Shown in pieces: positions 9,207-16,139 of a stretch of 64,000 nt of DNA. A model generated the notes under the pieces. It searched no databases, was not told where the DNA came from, and worked only from the letters and a program-made list of their open reading frames with translations. The translations under genes and the position numbers were made by a program. The DNA is from Agriterribacter humi (GTDB lineage Bacteria; Bacteroidota; Bacteroidia; Chitinophagales; Chitinophagaceae). The stretch lies in contig NZ_VOHQ01000002.1 of NCBI RefSeq assembly GCF_009192765.1, positions 620,001 through 684,000 on the forward strand. The letters are read 5' to 3'. Numbering within the stretch: position 1 is the stretch's first letter; each line of letters opens with the position of its first letter.

Positions 9207-9356
9207 GCGTTTAAAATAAATTGGCAGCAAAAAAACAGGAAATAAAAAATAATACGTAAGCTGTAAAACAAAGTACATAATAGGGCTGTTAAAATTACAA
9301 TAAGCATAGATGCGTTTACGGAACAATCTATTAAAGCATTAGCCCGGAAAAGAAAA

Positions 9357-9542
9357 ATGACCGCTTCAGGTCTTATAAGGGAATTTGTACGTACGGCTTC
9401 GAAGAAAGAAAAAATTGATATTGCTGAACAAGGTTTGGGTACCTCGCTCAGACCTTCTTTTCCCATTGAGGAATTGCCCGTATTGGATTATAAAGCCATA
9501 TTGGGAATGATCAGGGAAGAAAAATTTAAAGCTGGCAAATGA
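9357..9542 (+). CDS. Ribbon-helix-helix antitoxin-like protein; conserved N-terminus lacks a start codon
   Basis: From the only in-frame canonical start (ATG 9357) 61 residues can be made, beginning MTASGLIREFVRTASKKEK, which resembles the second helix of an RHH (CopG/Arc-like) DNA-binding fold. Reading upstream in the same frame to about 9291 gives KITISIDAFTEQSIKALARK, a textbook first strand and helix of RHH antitoxins, but that stretch contains no ATG, GTG or TTG. The gene has therefore either lost its start or uses a rare codon such as ATT. The rest (about residues 20-61) would bind the toxin. Its end overlaps the PIN-domain gene by four bases, the usual antitoxin-toxin layout. A protein starting at 9357 would lack the DNA-contacting strand. 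Confidence 0.6.
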   Translation: MTASGLIREFVRTASKKEKIDIAEQGLGTSLRPSFPIEELPVLDYKAILGMIREEKFKAGK

Positions 9543-9956
9543 TTGTTTTCGTTGACACTAATATTTTTTTGGATGCTCTGTTAAACCGGGAAGGATTAGC
9601 AACCGATTCAGAAAGAGGTTTAAACAAATGCTCAAAGCCAGGATATAGTATGTATACATCTTCTGTGTCTTTTGCTGACATTACTTATTTTCTAACTAAA
9701 TACAGGCCCGCGAAAGCTGAAATTTTATCAGAAGTGTTATTGAAAAAAAGTAAATATAGCTCAGACGCGGACAAAAGATTTTCAGAAGGCTCTGCAAAGT
9801 AATTTTAACGACCCTGAAGAGGCCTATCAATATTATACGGCTTTACAAATTCGGGGAACTATATATTTTATTACACGCAATATTAAGCGTTATAAGCATT
9901 CGGTTATTAGTGTGGTTACCCCAGGAGTATTTCTTTCGGCCACACAGGAGAAGTGA
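9539..9956 (+). pseudogene. PIN-domain toxin, frameshifted (VapC-like)
   Basis: The frame opens with MIVFVDTNIFLDALLNR, the first acidic motif of PIN-domain ribonucleases, and continues with SSVSFADITYFL. It then runs out at a stop codon at 9800-9802 after a family-unlike tail. Removing one A from the seven-A run at 9743-9749 restores a frame reading VNIAQTRTKDFQKALQ, NFNDPEEAYQYYTAL, YFITRNIKRYKHS and VISVVTPGVFLS up to TGA at 9954-9956. These are the missing second acidic motif and the ITRN block of the family, giving about 138 residues, a normal PIN length. This is either a real frameshift, which would inactivate the toxin, or a homopolymer sequencing error. The partner RHH gene just upstream also looks damaged. 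Confidence 0.8.
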
Positions 9957-9975
9957 AAATGAATTGTCGTATTCC

Positions 9976-10806
9976 TTAAGCCTTTTTATAAACCATAAAA
10001 AGCGCTATTGCTTCCTTAGTCTCCTTTACATCGTGCACCCGCAATATATTGGCGCCATTCATAAGGGCAATGGTGTGTAAAACCGTAGTGCCGTTTAAAG
10101 CACCTTCTGCTGTGGTGTGTAATGTTTTATAGATCGTTGATTTGCGTGAAAGTCCAACCATCACCGGGCGTTGAATGATCTGCAGGGCAGGCAGCGATTT
10201 AAGCAACGTAAAATTATGCGCGATGGTTTTTCCAAAACCAAACCCGGGGTCAATAATAAGATCATGAATGCCTGTTTTTGTGCATTGGTCTACCTTGCGG
10301 ATCAGGTAATCCAGTACGGTAGTAGATACATCTTCATACTGTGGATCTTTTTGCATAGTACCCGGTGTTCCCTGCATATGCATGCAAATATAAGGTACAT
10401 GTAAAGTTGCTGCAGTAGAAAGCATGGCCTCGTCCATATCGCCGCTGCTAATGTCATTTATGATAGAAGCGCCAGCCTGCACAGCGGATTTTGCTACTTC
10501 GGAAGAATATGTATCTATTGAAATGATGGCATCCGGAAAACCCTGCATTATGCGCTCAATAGCCGGCACCGTTCTGTCTGTTTCTTCCTGCACACTAATC
10601 CTTTCACTGCCAGGCCGGGTACTTTGTCCGCCAATATCTACAATGTTTGCACCCTCCGTTATCATCTTTTCCGCAAGCTGGACTATTTCATCAACATGCT
10701 GCTTCCTGCTTTCTTTGTAAAATGAATCAGGTGTGGCGTTAATGATACCCATCACCCATGGTTTATCCATCGCCAGCAAACGGCCTTTACAGTTTAAAGT
10801 GTACAT
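9976..10806 (-). CDS. folP: Dihydropteroate synthase
   Basis: FolP condenses 6-hydroxymethyl-dihydropterin pyrophosphate with p-aminobenzoate in folate synthesis and is the sulfonamide target. The 276-residue TIM-barrel protein shows GIINATPDSFY, VDIGGQSTRPGS, IDTYSSEVA, NDISSGD, IDPGFGFGKT and GLSRKSTI in order, all standard substrate-binding loops. I prefer ATG 10806 over the in-frame ATG at 10860, because a TATTTTTG -7 box (10847-10854, minus strand) lies inside the longer reading and would place the transcript start after 10860. The gene is divergent from the DUF1599 gene. Confidence 0.94.
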   Translation of the reverse strand: MYTLNCKGRLLAMDKPWVMGIINATPDSFYKESRKQHVDEIVQLAEKMITEGANIVDIGGQSTRPGSERISVQEETDRTVPAIERIMQGFPDAIISIDTYSSEVAKSAVQAGASIINDISSGDMDEAMLSTAATLHVPYICMHMQGTPGTMQKDPQYEDVSTTVLDYLIRKVDQCTKTGIHDLIIDPGFGFGKTIAHNFTLLKSLPALQIIQRPVMVGLSRKSTIYKTLHTTAEGALNGTTVLHTIALMNGANILRVHDVKETKEAIALFMVYKKA

Positions 10807-10846
10807 TATTTGTTTTCGGCTTATTTTTGAAACTTCAGCTAAAGAA

Positions 10847-10854
10847 CAAAAATA
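10847..10854 (-). promoter_or_regulatory. -7 box of folP
   Basis: The minus strand reads TATTTTTG, matching TAnnTTTG, 40 bases before the chosen folP ATG. Confidence 0.5.
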
Positions 10855-10870
10855 GTTCATCCCATATTAA

Positions 10871-11428
10871 ATGAGCAGTTCAATAATGACAACCATTCAG
10901 CAATATGATACCGCGGTAAAATCGTGCAGGGATATTTTTTTAAAGAAAACAATAGATTATGGCACATCCTGGAGGGTATTAAGAACCATTTCTGTTGTTG
11001 ACCAGATATATATAAAAGCCAAACGCATCCGTACCATCCAGGAAAACAGATTGCAGAAAATTGATGATGATATTGCATCGGAATTCAAGGGCATTTTGAA
11101 TTATGGCGTAGTAGGCCTTATGCAAATGGAGCTGAAAGCAGATGAGGTGGAGGAATTAGATGTGCATACAGTACAACAATTATACGATAAAGTAGTTGCC
11201 GGCGCAAGGGCGCTAATGGAAAATAAAAATCACGATTACGGGGAAGCGTGGCGGGAAATGAGCCAGGAAAGTTTTACTGATCTTATTTTATCAAAATTAT
11301 TGCGGATCAAACAAATATTGGCCAACAAAGGGCAAACGCTGATAAGCGAAGGGATTGATGCCAATTATTACGATATTATCAATTATGCGGTTTTTGCATT
11401 GATTCTCATCGGTGAGGGAAAGCATTGA
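10871..11428 (+). CDS. DUF1599 family protein (nucleotide-modification-associated domain 1), two repeats
   Basis: This 185-residue protein consists of two related halves. The first (about 15-80) reads CRDIFLKKTIDYGTSWRVL, then KAKRIRTIQE and FKGILNYGVVGLMQMEL. The second (about 110-183) reads ARALMENKNHDYGEAWREM, then SKLLRIKQIL and YYDIINYAVFALILIGEG. The repeated K-x2-DYG-x2-W and the following INYAV-type block define DUF1599, a mostly alpha-helical domain predicted to take part in nucleotide metabolism. The exact reaction is unknown. A divergent neighbour of folP is, as I recall, a common setting in Bacteroidota. ATG 10871 is used; ATG 10886 is an alternative. Confidence 0.85.
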   Translation: MSSSIMTTIQQYDTAVKSCRDIFLKKTIDYGTSWRVLRTISVVDQIYIKAKRIRTIQENRLQKIDDDIASEFKGILNYGVVGLMQMELKADEVEELDVHTVQQLYDKVVAGARALMENKNHDYGEAWREMSQESFTDLILSKLLRIKQILANKGQTLISEGIDANYYDIINYAVFALILIGEGKH

Positions 11429-11473
11429 TATCGTAATAAACGTTTGGAAAAAATCAATCTCAAAATCAGTACA

Positions 11474-11481
11474 TACCTTTG
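11474..11481 (+). promoter_or_regulatory. -7 box upstream of the ypdA-like gene
   Basis: TACCTTTG matches TAnnTTTG and lies 47 bases before ATG 11529. It supports the start at 11529 over the longer open frame that begins at 11412. Confidence 0.55.
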
Positions 11482-11528
11482 CTTATCGTTTGCCTGCCTT
11501 TACGTATTTATTAAATCTTTTCATATCC

Positions 11529-12515
11529 ATGTTAGATATCATTATAGTTGGTGGGGGTCCTATAGGACTTGCCTGTGCATTGGAAGCCCAAAAAGCCGGG
11601 TTAAAATATTGCATCCTGGAAAAAGGCTGTTTGGTTAATTCCCTGTATAACTATCCGTATAATATGACTTTCTTTTCCACGTCCGAACGGCTGGAAATAG
11701 GCGGAATTCCATTTGTATCTATATCGGTAAAGCCTACCCGAAATGAAGCGCTGGAATATTATCGCCGCGCCACACTATCCAATCACCTGGATGTACACCT
11801 GCAGGAAGAGGTGAAGTCCATTAACAGCAGGGATAATGCGTATGAGGTAATTACTACAAAAACAACCTACCATACAAAATACATTGTACTGGCTACCGGC
11901 TTTTATGATAAGCCGGTGTTAATGAACATACCGGGTGAAGATTTGCCCAAAGTAACCCATTACTATAAAGAGCCGCACTTTTATGCCATGCAAAAAGTAG
12001 TGGTCGTCGGCGCCAACAACTCCGCTGTTGATGCGGCACTGGAAACTTTTCGCAAAGGAGCCGAAGTAACCATGGTGATCAGGGGCAGCGAAATAGGCAA
12101 GCGGGTAAAATATTGGGTGAAGCCGGATATGGAAAACCGTATTGCTGAAGGAAGTGTCAAAGCTTTTTTCAATTCCACCTTATCAGCTGTTTATGACGAC
12201 AGGGTAGATATACAAACACCCGGTGGAATAGTTACGATACCCAATGATTATGTAATCGCCACTACGGGTTACCAGCCACAGTTTGATTTTTTGCGAAAAA
12301 CGGGTATTCATTTGTCGGATGATGAAAAGCTACACCCCGACTACAACCCCGAAACAATGGAAACCAATAAAAAAAATATTTACTTAGCCGGTGTGGTATG
12401 TGGTGGCATGGATACGCATAGCTGGTTCATCGAAAATTCAAGAGTACATGCTTCGATGATTATGAAAGATATTTTGAAAAAGGAAATGGAAGGAAATAAC
12501 AGGAATTCCAAATGA
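11529..12515 (+). CDS. ypdA: YpdA-like FAD/NAD(P)-dependent oxidoreductase (putative bacillithiol disulfide reductase)
   Basis: The 328-residue flavoprotein starts with the FAD-binding motif IIIVGGGPIGLACALEA (about residues 4-20), has a second dinucleotide motif VVVGANNSAVDAALETFRKGAEVTMVIRG at about 158-186 (nicotinamide cofactor) and an ATTGYQPQFDFL segment with a late IYLAGVVCGG FAD-contact block. This fits YpdA (Bdr), which reduces bacillithiol disulfide with NADPH. It lacks the CxxC redox pair of thioredoxin reductase, as YpdA does. The bacilliredoxin at 3-248 is the expected functional partner. The frame is open upstream to 11412, but that part overlaps the DUF1599 gene and the promoter, so ATG 11529 is chosen. 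Confidence 0.87.
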   Translation: MLDIIIVGGGPIGLACALEAQKAGLKYCILEKGCLVNSLYNYPYNMTFFSTSERLEIGGIPFVSISVKPTRNEALEYYRRATLSNHLDVHLQEEVKSINSRDNAYEVITTKTTYHTKYIVLATGFYDKPVLMNIPGEDLPKVTHYYKEPHFYAMQKVVVVGANNSAVDAALETFRKGAEVTMVIRGSEIGKRVKYWVKPDMENRIAEGSVKAFFNSTLSAVYDDRVDIQTPGGIVTIPNDYVIATTGYQPQFDFLRKTGIHLSDDEKLHPDYNPETMETNKKNIYLAGVVCGGMDTHSWFIENSRVHASMIMKDILKKEMEGNNRNSK

Positions 12516-12612
12516 CAAGAACCAAATAAAATTCAAATATTAAATCCGAACCTGGAAACCCGAAATTCGAAGGGAAATGCAACTATAAACTACAAACGAT
12601 AAACTCCAAATC
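12516..12612. repeat. Intergenic repeat tract, family shared with 61214-61516
   Basis: The 23-mer at 12516-12538 (CAAGAACCAAAT then AAAATTCAAAT) recurs exactly at 61343-61365. It is followed here by AAATCCGAA- and CGAAATTCGA-type words and ACTATAAACTACAAACGATA. No coding potential is seen. Confidence 0.7.
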
Positions 12613-12632
12613 CCTCCTGTTTCAAATCTTTT

Positions 12633-13286
12633 CTACGGAACATTAATATACTTATGCACCTGCAGGCTCATCTGCCATTGCGGGTTTGCTTTTATATAAT
12701 CAATGATCATGGGAGTAACCACAGCCGCTTTGCTCCATTCCGGTTGCAGGTACAACTTGCAATCCGCATTCGCCAAAGCCGCAAATTTTTCACCCCACGC
12801 AAAGTCCGATTTATTGTAAATGATTATTTTCAATTCATCGGCAAGCGAAACCACTTCGGGTAATGGTGCTTTAAATTTTTTAGGTGAAAGACATACCCAG
12901 TCCCACACACCGCTCATGTTGCTGCTGCCCGAAGTTTCAATATGTGTGCGAAAGCCGGCAACTTGTAAGGCCTTTGTAAGTAATTCAAGATCGTAGAGTA
13001 GTGGTTCCCCGCCTGTTATTACAGCAATAACTTTACTGTTATCGTTTGGTTTATACCCGGCAGGAATAGCCTGCAATGCAGTGTTTACAATAGTGTCAAT
13101 TGATTTTTGCGGATGCGCATCAGCGTCCCAGCTTTCCTTTACATCGCACCAAACACAGCCTACATCGCATCCGCCGAGGCGAATAAAATACGCAGCTTTT
13201 CCCTGGTGCGCACCTTCCCCCTGGAGCGTATAAAATGACTCCATAACAGGAAGCGTTGTTGCTGGAATATGTATTGCTTTTTTCAA
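12633..13286 (-). CDS. queE: 7-carboxy-7-deazaguanine synthase, radical SAM
   Basis: QueE is the radical-SAM enzyme that contracts 6-carboxytetrahydropterin to 7-carboxy-7-deazaguanine in queuosine (preQ0) synthesis. The 217-residue protein has the FYTLQGEG N-terminal block and a cluster-binding C-x3-C-x2-C motif (Cys40, Cys44, Cys47, reading CDVGCVWC). A short VITGGEPLL SAM-binding motif and an IETSGS block follow. The spacing C-x3-C-x2-C is the standard radical-SAM form. No other queuosine gene is in the window. The gene stands alone between simple repeat tracts, 88 bases from folD on the same strand. Confidence 0.92.
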   Translation of the reverse strand: MKKAIHIPATTLPVMESFYTLQGEGAHQGKAAYFIRLGGCDVGCVWCDVKESWDADAHPQKSIDTIVNTALQAIPAGYKPNDNSKVIAVITGGEPLLYDLELLTKALQVAGFRTHIETSGSSNMSGVWDWVCLSPKKFKAPLPEVVSLADELKIIIYNKSDFAWGEKFAALANADCKLYLQPEWSKAAVVTPMIIDYIKANPQWQMSLQVHKYINVP

Positions 13287-13335
13287 ATCAAATTAATATT
13301 TACAAAGCAGCCATCTCTTTAAAAAACTTAACTCC

Positions 13336-13372
13336 CAAACCATAAACCACAAACCATAAACCATAAACTTTC
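13336..13372. repeat. Low-complexity repeat of AAACCATA-type words
   Basis: Four near-identical units (AAACCATA, AACCACA, AACCATA, AACCATA) fill the gap between folD and queE. Similar words occur at 12582-12612 and 61475-61502. No gene is seen. Confidence 0.6.
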
Positions 13373-13374
13373 CA

Positions 13375-14244
13375 CTATTGCGTAGCGGCAAGGTAAGTAT
13401 TCTGCATAAGTGCCGCTATGGTCATTGCGCCGACTCCACCGGGCACGGGGGTGATATAGCTGCATTTGGGAGCTACTGTTTCAAAGTGTACATCTCCCTT
13501 AATGGCATAGCCCTTCTTTTTGGTTTTATCTTCTACCCGGGTAATGCCCACATCAATTACTATAGCTCCTTCCTTCACCATATCTGCGGTAAGAAATTCC
13601 GGCTTGCCCAGTGCCGCTACAATAATATCTGCCTGCAGACAAATGGCTTCCAGGTTACGGGTATGGGAATGGCAGAGGGTTACTGTGCAATTTCCGGTAG
13701 GTGTATTTTGGCTGAGGAGAATGCTTATGGGGCGGCCTACAATATTGCTTCGTCCTATTACCACCGCATGTTTACCTTTCGTTTCAATTTTATAATGTTC
13801 CAGCAACAGCAAAATGCCATAAGGCGTAGCGGGAATATAAGCAGGTTGGCCCTGGATCATTTTACCAATGTTGGCAGGGTGAAAACCATCTACATCCTTT
13901 TCCGCCGCAATGGTGGTGATCACTTTTTCTTCCGCAACTTGTTTGGGCAGCGGTAGCTGAACCAAAATTCCGTCAATATTGTCATCTGCATTCAGTTCCT
14001 GTATTTTTTGAAGCAGAACATGTTCCTCAACATCTGCGTCAAAACGGATAAGAGTGGATTGATACCCTATTTCCACGCAGGTTTTTACTTTTGAGGCAAC
14101 ATAAGTTTCACTGGCGCCATTATTACCCACTAAAACGGCTGCCAGGTGAGGTGTTTTTTTGCCCTTTTCTTTGAGGGCATCCACTTTTATTTTTAAATCG
14201 TTTTTTACAGCCTGTGCTACCAGCTTGCCATCTAATATTTGCAT
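13375..14244 (-). CDS. folD: Methylenetetrahydrofolate dehydrogenase / methenyltetrahydrofolate cyclohydrolase
   Basis: FolD interconverts 5,10-methylene-, methenyl- and 10-formyl-tetrahydrofolate in the cytoplasm, feeding purine and formyl-methionine synthesis. The 289-residue protein shows [12 protein letters not shown] (tyrosine and lysine of the active site, about 46-57), GILVQLPLP at about 95-103, [12 protein letters not shown] (nucleotide binding, about 161-172) and the C-terminal signature [15 protein letters not shown]. All family landmarks are present. The promoter is unusually clear: on the minus strand TTTG-N19-TACCTTTG, with the -7 box only four bases before the ATG, predicting a leaderless mRNA. 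glyA at 58869-60149 works in the same pathway and has the same arrangement. Confidence 0.96.
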   Translation of the reverse strand: MQILDGKLVAQAVKNDLKIKVDALKEKGKKTPHLAAVLVGNNGASETYVASKVKTCVEIGYQSTLIRFDADVEEHVLLQKIQELNADDNIDGILVQLPLPKQVAEEKVITTIAAEKDVDGFHPANIGKMIQGQPAYIPATPYGILLLLEHYKIETKGKHAVVIGRSNIVGRPISILLSQNTPTGNCTVTLCHSHTRNLEAICLQADIIVAALGKPEFLTADMVKEGAIVIDVGITRVEDKTKKKGYAIKGDVHFETVAPKCSYITPVPGGVGAMTIAALMQNTYLAATQ

Positions 14245-14248
14245 GGCG

Positions 14249-14279
14249 CAAAGGTAGATGTGAAAATTGAAAAGGCAAA
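14249..14279 (-). promoter_or_regulatory. folD promoter, near-perfect Bacteroidota consensus
   Basis: On the minus strand, TTTG (plus positions 14276-14279), a 19-base spacer and TACCTTTG (14249-14256). The ATG begins four bases further on, so transcription should start at or next to it. Confidence 0.75.
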
Positions 14280-14365
14280 AGCGAAATCAGGAGGATATTA
14301 CTATTTAATGATCCTTTCTGATTAAAAACCTGCCTTCTTATTTTTATTTGCTCTAATGTGTTCTC

Positions 14366-14373
14366 TATCTTTG
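14366..14373 (+). promoter_or_regulatory. -7 box of the aminotransferase gene
   Basis: TATCTTTG lies four bases before the ATG at 14378, again implying a leaderless transcript. A TTTG at 14347-14350 is 15 bases upstream, closer than the usual 19-21. Confidence 0.55.
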
Positions 14374-14377
14374 CCAT

Positions 14378-15571
14378 ATGTTATCCATCAGCACCCGTGG
14401 GCAGTTAATGCCGGCATCGCCCATCCGGAAATTGGTTCCATATGCCGAAGCTGCCAAACAAAGAGGCATAATGGTATACCATCTCAATATCGGGCAGCCC
14501 GATATTGAAACGCCCAAACCTATGCTGGATGCAGTTCGTCATTCGGATTTTAAAATATTGGAATATAGCCACAGCGCGGGCAATGAAACGTACCGGCGCA
14601 AGCTGGTAAAGTATTACAAAGCTGCCGGGATAGCTATTGATCATACTCATATCCTCATTACTACCGGTGGATCGGAGGCTATTTTATTTGCCATGATGAG
14701 CTGCCTTGATGCAGGAGATGAGGTAATCATTCCTGAACCATTTTATGCCAACTATAATGGGTTTGCTGTTGCTGCAGGAGTAAAAGTAGTGCCGGTAACT
14801 TCCTATATTAAAGATGGGTTTGCGCTGCCACCTATTGCTGCCCTTGAGCAAAAAATAACCAGCCGCACAAAAGCCATTCTTATTTGTACTCCTAATAATC
14901 CCACAGGATACCTGTATAGCCGGGAAGAGCTGGAAACCCTAAAAACCATTGTTCAGAAGCATGGGTTGTATCTTTTTTCTGATGAGGCATACAGGGAATT
15001 TTGTTATACTGGCACGCATTTCAGCGCCATGCAAATGAAAGGCGTGGATGAAAATGTAATATTGCTGGATACCATTTCCAAACGCTATAGTTCATGCGGG
15101 GCAAGAATTGGGGCATTGATTACGAAGAACAAACAGGTGCTGGAAACGGCTATCAAGTTTGCGCAGGCCAGACTTAGTCCGCCTTCTTTCGGGCAAATTG
15201 CCGGGGAAGCCGCATTGGATCTGCCGGCTGATTATTTTGACGCTACTAAAGCCGAATATCAATTAAGAAGAGATACATTGGTAGCGCGTTTAAATAATAT
15301 TCAGGGTGTATTTTGCCCCAATCCCGGAGGTGCTTTTTATGCTATGGCCCAGCTTCCTATAGATGATTCCGACCGGTTCTGTCAATGGATATTAGAATCC
15401 TTTTCTTATGAAGGACAAACGGTAATGATGGCGCCGGCAACAGGATTTTATGAAACACCCGGACTTGGAAAACAGGAAGTACGCCTCGCCTATGTGCTCA
15501 ATACAGGCGCTATTCATAAAGCAATGGATTGCCTCGAAAAAGCGCTTGAGGTATATAAGAATCTGGTGTAG
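14378..15571 (+). CDS. PLP-dependent aminotransferase, class I/II fold
   Basis: The 397-residue protein belongs to the aspartate-aminotransferase superfamily. It shows the N-terminal MPASPIRKLVPYAEAAKQRG and LNIGQPDIETP blocks, ITTGGSEAILFAM (cofactor loop), ICTPNNPTGYLYS, FSDEAYREF, and the PLP Schiff-base lysine at residue 235 in LDTISKRYSS. A C-terminal VRLAYV block holds the carboxylate-binding arginine. The amino-acid substrate cannot be told from sequence. The start at 14378 gives the ten residues before MPASP that I expect in homologues. It is transcribed divergently from folD. Its -7 box directly adjoins the start codon. Confidence 0.9.
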   Translation: MLSISTRGQLMPASPIRKLVPYAEAAKQRGIMVYHLNIGQPDIETPKPMLDAVRHSDFKILEYSHSAGNETYRRKLVKYYKAAGIAIDHTHILITTGGSEAILFAMMSCLDAGDEVIIPEPFYANYNGFAVAAGVKVVPVTSYIKDGFALPPIAALEQKITSRTKAILICTPNNPTGYLYSREELETLKTIVQKHGLYLFSDEAYREFCYTGTHFSAMQMKGVDENVILLDTISKRYSSCGARIGALITKNKQVLETAIKFAQARLSPPSFGQIAGEAALDLPADYFDATKAEYQLRRDTLVARLNNIQGVFCPNPGGAFYAMAQLPIDDSDRFCQWILESFSYEGQTVMMAPATGFYETPGLGKQEVRLAYVLNTGAIHKAMDCLEKALEVYKNLV

Positions 15572-15616
15572 AGATTGGTTGAGTAGTTGGTGTTTGGTTG
15601 ACTGGTTTACCCCACT

Positions 15617-15679
15617 ATGTTCGCCACTTACCACTTATATCAAGACAAGACACTGACAATTCACTACTTACCACTCACT
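15617..15679. repeat. Low-complexity CACTTACCACT-type tract
   Basis: Repeated CCACTTA, CACTGAC and ACTACTTACCACTCACT words lie between the aminotransferase and DUF3467 genes. Related tracts occur at 9143-9161 and 16057-16087. No gene is seen. Confidence 0.55.
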
Positions 15680-15680
15680 C

Positions 15681-15989
15681 CTAAGCCTGTGCAGTAGGTC
15701 CTCCAAAATTGAGTGGGATTTGTATTTCTTCAATATCCTGTATAGGTCCGTTGGCTGCTTCAAAGCGTTTTACATTATCTACAAGGGCTTTCATAAAACG
15801 TTTGGCATGCTGTGGTGTAAGAATAATTCTTGATTTTACTTTGCTTTTGGGTGTGCCCGGCATCACATTTACAAAGTCTACCACAAATTCGGCATGGCTG
15901 TGCGTAATAATAGCAAGATTGGCATAAACGCCTTCCGCGATTTCTTCAGAAATTTCTATATTGAGCTGATTGGGTTGCTGATCTGCCAT
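15681..15989 (-). CDS. DUF3467 domain-containing protein
   Basis: A 102-residue soluble protein with no signal peptide. The sequence LNIEISEEIAEGVYANLAII, HAEFVVDFVNVMPG and ILTPQHAKRFMKALVDNV matches DUF3467, a small beta-rich family widespread in bacteria and of unknown function. Its full length equals the usual family length. A TACATTTG box precedes it on the minus strand (plus positions 16004-16011), 14 bases before the ATG. It is convergent with the aminotransferase gene and divergent from the M49-like peptidase gene. Confidence 0.88.
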   Translation of the reverse strand: MADQQPNQLNIEISEEIAEGVYANLAIITHSHAEFVVDFVNVMPGTPKSKVKSRIILTPQHAKRFMKALVDNVKRFEAANGPIQDIEEIQIPLNFGGPTAQA

Positions 15990-16056
15990 GATGGTTGTTT
16001 GTGCAAATGTAATTAAGATTTGATATTTGGTATTGATATTTGAAATGGAGAAACTT

Positions 16057-16087
16057 TACTGACCACTGACTACTCACTACTGACAAC
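16057..16087. repeat. Low-complexity GACCACTGACTACTCAC-type tract
   Basis: The tract shares CACTGACTACTCAC with 9143-9161 downstream of the FKBP gene. It lies in the divergent intergenic region upstream of both flanking -7 boxes. Confidence 0.55.
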
Positions 16088-16107
16088 TTCTGTCCAATCT
16101 TAATTAT

Positions 16108-16115
16108 TACATTTG
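16108..16115 (+). promoter_or_regulatory. -7 box of the M49-like peptidase gene
   Basis: TACATTTG matches TAnnTTTG and lies 24 bases before ATG 16140. It supports this start over the TTG at 16113, which would overlap the box. Confidence 0.55.
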
Positions 16116-16139
16116 ATCTCTCTTAAATCAAACAGTTAT

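Noticed and set aside
11412-11528. Longer N-terminus for the YpdA-like protein
   Set aside because: It overlaps the DUF1599 stop and the TACCTTTG box, and the flavin-binding motif sits right after ATG 11529.
13378-13956. Antisense open frame of 192 codons opposite folD
   Set aside because: It is fully covered by folD, whose motifs are intact; composition looks like a shadow frame.
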